Shown: piece after piece, positions 31,153 through 32,500 of the stretch | Layout: each line of letters opens with the position of its first letter | Position numbering within the stretch: position 1 is the first letter of the stretch | DNA from: Balneolaceae bacterium | GTDB taxonomy: Bacteria > Bacteroidota > Rhodothermia > Balneolales > Balneolaceae | Length of the DNA stretch: 32,500 nucleotides | Direction of reading: 5' to 3' | NCBI GenBank assembly: GCA_007123985.1 | Contig: SLGA01000085.1 | Location: 1 to 32,500 of the forward strand | The notes under the pieces: generated by a model | What the model was told of the DNA's origin: nothing | Database searches by the model: none | The model's input: the letters and a program-made list of their open reading frames with translations, nothing else | Made by a program: the position numbers and the translations under genes

Positions 31153-32343
31153 ATGAAAAAACACATTTCTACAGCCAAAAGTTTTTATGCAGCCTTATTC
31201 ATAGCAACAGGCTCACTATTCCTGATTTTTTCTACAACCCCTGAAGAACCAATTCGAATTGGAGCAACGATGTCGCAATCCGGCTCTTTGGCTACACAGG
31301 GAATAGCAGCAAAAAACGGCTATCTGTTGTGTGAGGAGCATATCAACCAAAATGGAGGGTTGCTTGGACGTACGATTGAATTTTTAATATATAATGATGA
31401 ATCCGACAGTGAAAAAGCCATCAGCCTGTATGAAAAACTGATTACAGAAGATGAAGTGGATGCCATTATAGGCCCCTACGGATCAACCCTCACTGAAGCG
31501 GTTGCACCGGTAACAGAATACCACAGAATGGTTCACATCTCTCCCCTTGCGGCAACTTCATCTATCTGGGAACAAGGACGTGAATACCTGTTTATGGTGT
31601 TGCCACCTGCCGAACTGTTTTTAGCCGGGTTGATTGATATGGCCGATCATAATGGACTAACTTCTGTCGCGATAATTCAGGAAAATGCCCTGTTTCCAAG
31701 AGCAGCAGGGTCGGGCGCGGCAGAACTGGCAAGAGAGCGGGGTATGAATGTAGAGCTTAAAACTACCTACGATTCCGGCCGGGAAGATTTTTCCGCTATT
31801 CTTGAAACGATTAAAAACAGAGAAATTGAAGTGGTTGGAATGGCCGCATCTTCGTTAAATGACTTTATTACCGTTGTTAGGCAGATGAAAGAGCTGGATG
31901 TTAATGTGAAAATGTTTGGCACTTCCGGAGCTGTGATTCAGTTTCAAGAGGAGCTTGGGGGTCTTGCAGAATACACTTACGGGCTTTCAGCCTGGGAACC
32001 AAGCTTGCAAAATCCAGGAATTCCTGAATTTACAGAGGCCTACCAATCACGATTTGGTATTGATCCCAGCTTTCATGCAGCAGGAGCTTACGGTAGCTGT
32101 ATGCTCTATACTGAAGCGATCGAAAAAGCAGGTACACTTGATTCTGACACCGTACGTGATGTTCTGCTCAATCTGGAAACAGAAACCATTTTTGGTGAAT
32201 ATGCTGTTGATGAAAGAGGGTATCAAATTGCCAATAAAGGCCTTTTTATACAGTGGCAGGAAGGAGAAAAAGTTATTGTCTGGCCGGATGATGTAGCCAC
32301 ACATCAGCCCAGATACCCGACGCCAAATTGGAACAACAGGTAG
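31153..32343 (+). CDS. ABC-transporter-type substrate-binding protein, Leu/Ile/Val family
   Basis: 396 residues. Hydrophobic N-terminal signal or anchor (SFYAALFIATGSLFLIFSTT) with no lipobox, then a periplasmic-binding fold of the branched-chain amino acid / urea type (Peripla_BP_6): PIRIGATMSQSGSLATQGIAAKNGYLLCEEHINQNGGLLGRTIEFLIYNDESDSEKA, VDAIIGPYGSTLTEAVAPV and DPSFHAAGAYGSCMLYTEAIEKAG. No permease or ATPase gene lies within reach, and 157 bp of non-coding DNA follow, so the transport partners must be elsewhere or it is an orphan sensor-type protein. Ligand unknown. Confidence 0.9.
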   Translation: MKKHISTAKSFYAALFIATGSLFLIFSTTPEEPIRIGATMSQSGSLATQGIAAKNGYLLCEEHINQNGGLLGRTIEFLIYNDESDSEKAISLYEKLITEDEVDAIIGPYGSTLTEAVAPVTEYHRMVHISPLAATSSIWEQGREYLFMVLPPAELFLAGLIDMADHNGLTSVAIIQENALFPRAAGSGAAELARERGMNVELKTTYDSGREDFSAILETIKNREIEVVGMAASSLNDFITVVRQMKELDVNVKMFGTSGAVIQFQEELGGLAEYTYGLSAWEPSLQNPGIPEFTEAYQSRFGIDPSFHAAGAYGSCMLYTEAIEKAGTLDSDTVRDVLLNLETETIFGEYAVDERGYQIANKGLFIQWQEGEKVIVWPDDVATHQPRYPTPNWNNR

Positions 32344-32445
32344 GAAGTCTGCTATAAAAATGTGATGAAGAAAAGTAAACGATTACTCCTTTTTTGAGGT
32401 GCTCAAGTAACAAAAACAGCTATTTACAAGCAGTTGTAAAAAATT

Positions 32446-32477
32446 AATATATTAAGATATTTTAATCTTAATATATT
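32446..32477. repeat. 13-bp AT-rich inverted repeat near the window end
   Basis: AATATATTAAGAT (32446-32458) and ATCTTAATATATT (32465-32477) with centre ATTTTA. Nearly all A/T with a single GC pair per arm. A T run does not follow directly, so it is more likely an operator or promoter element for a gene beyond the edge than a terminator for the substrate-binding protein gene. Confidence 0.7.
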
Positions 32478-32500
32478 TGTAATTTGAGTGCTAAACTTCA

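Noticed and set aside
1..32500. CRISPR array, insertion sequence or prophage
   Set aside because: No regularly spaced short repeats, transposase, integrase or phage structural gene was seen. The only short repeats are the 228-bp surface-protein units, the tRNA-linked palindromes and the DnaA boxes.

Overview
The window reads as a chromosomal segment of a Bacteroidota-like bacterium, most plausibly a marine or halophilic member of the Balneolota/Rhodothermota side of that group. This is inferred from gene style, not from a marker search. The signs are small beta-barrel proteins of the DUF5777 type, a Rieske-YceI-DUF5777 operon, an S16 with a very long Glu/Lys/Ala-rich tail, weak Shine-Dalgarno signals, TTG and GTG starts, and a GIY-YIG gene wedged among tRNA-Asp remnants. 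Most of the window is ordinary, compact housekeeping chromosome. There is no phage, CRISPR array, transposase or rRNA operon.

Layout. 1-1818: 3' end of a large repeat protein (InlB/Flg_new-like repeats, then GLUG repeats). 1.9-2.6 kb: a patch built from tRNA-Asp sequence, with one intact tRNA-Asp, two degraded copies carrying short palindromes, and a small GIY-YIG nuclease gene whose stop codon lies in one of the degraded copies. 2.7-6.2 kb: glutathione peroxidase, an outer-membrane protein, a small conserved protein, an MBL-fold hydrolase and a mannose-1-phosphate guanylyltransferase. 6.3-10.3 kb, all minus strand: a PhoR/PhoB-like two-component pair, ruvA, ruvC and fabI.

10.4-18.2 kb is an envelope and redox neighbourhood. 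It holds a Rieske protein, YceI and DUF5777 barrel operon, an ECF sigma factor with an RskA-type anti-sigma factor, a polytopic membrane protein, a second barrel protein, a lipoprotein with three 153-residue CHRD-like repeats, and a cupredoxin lipoprotein. The metal-site proteins and the sigma/anti-sigma pair suggest a regulated extracytoplasmic electron-transfer or metal-handling set, but co-regulation is inference.

18.4-22.4 kb is the classical ffh-rpsP-rimM-trmD-rplS operon ending in a clear terminator. It is followed by adk, a convergent dtd plus alkaline-phosphatase-superfamily pair, and a 472-bp AT-rich intergenic region (24584-25055). That region carries three perfect and several near-perfect DnaA boxes and is a candidate replication origin. 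From 25056 to the end all genes are on the plus strand: purM, a DUF2914 membrane protein, a SIMPL-domain protein with a 15-bp perfect inverted repeat inside its reading frame, a free-standing AtuA C-terminal-like protein, an APC permease fused to two UspA-like domains, a small membrane protein and an orphan-looking substrate-binding protein.

The observations most worth following are the tRNA-Asp/GIY-YIG/palindrome patch, the candidate oriC, the terminator-like hairpin inside the SIMPL gene, the S16 extension, and the sigma-linked redox cluster.
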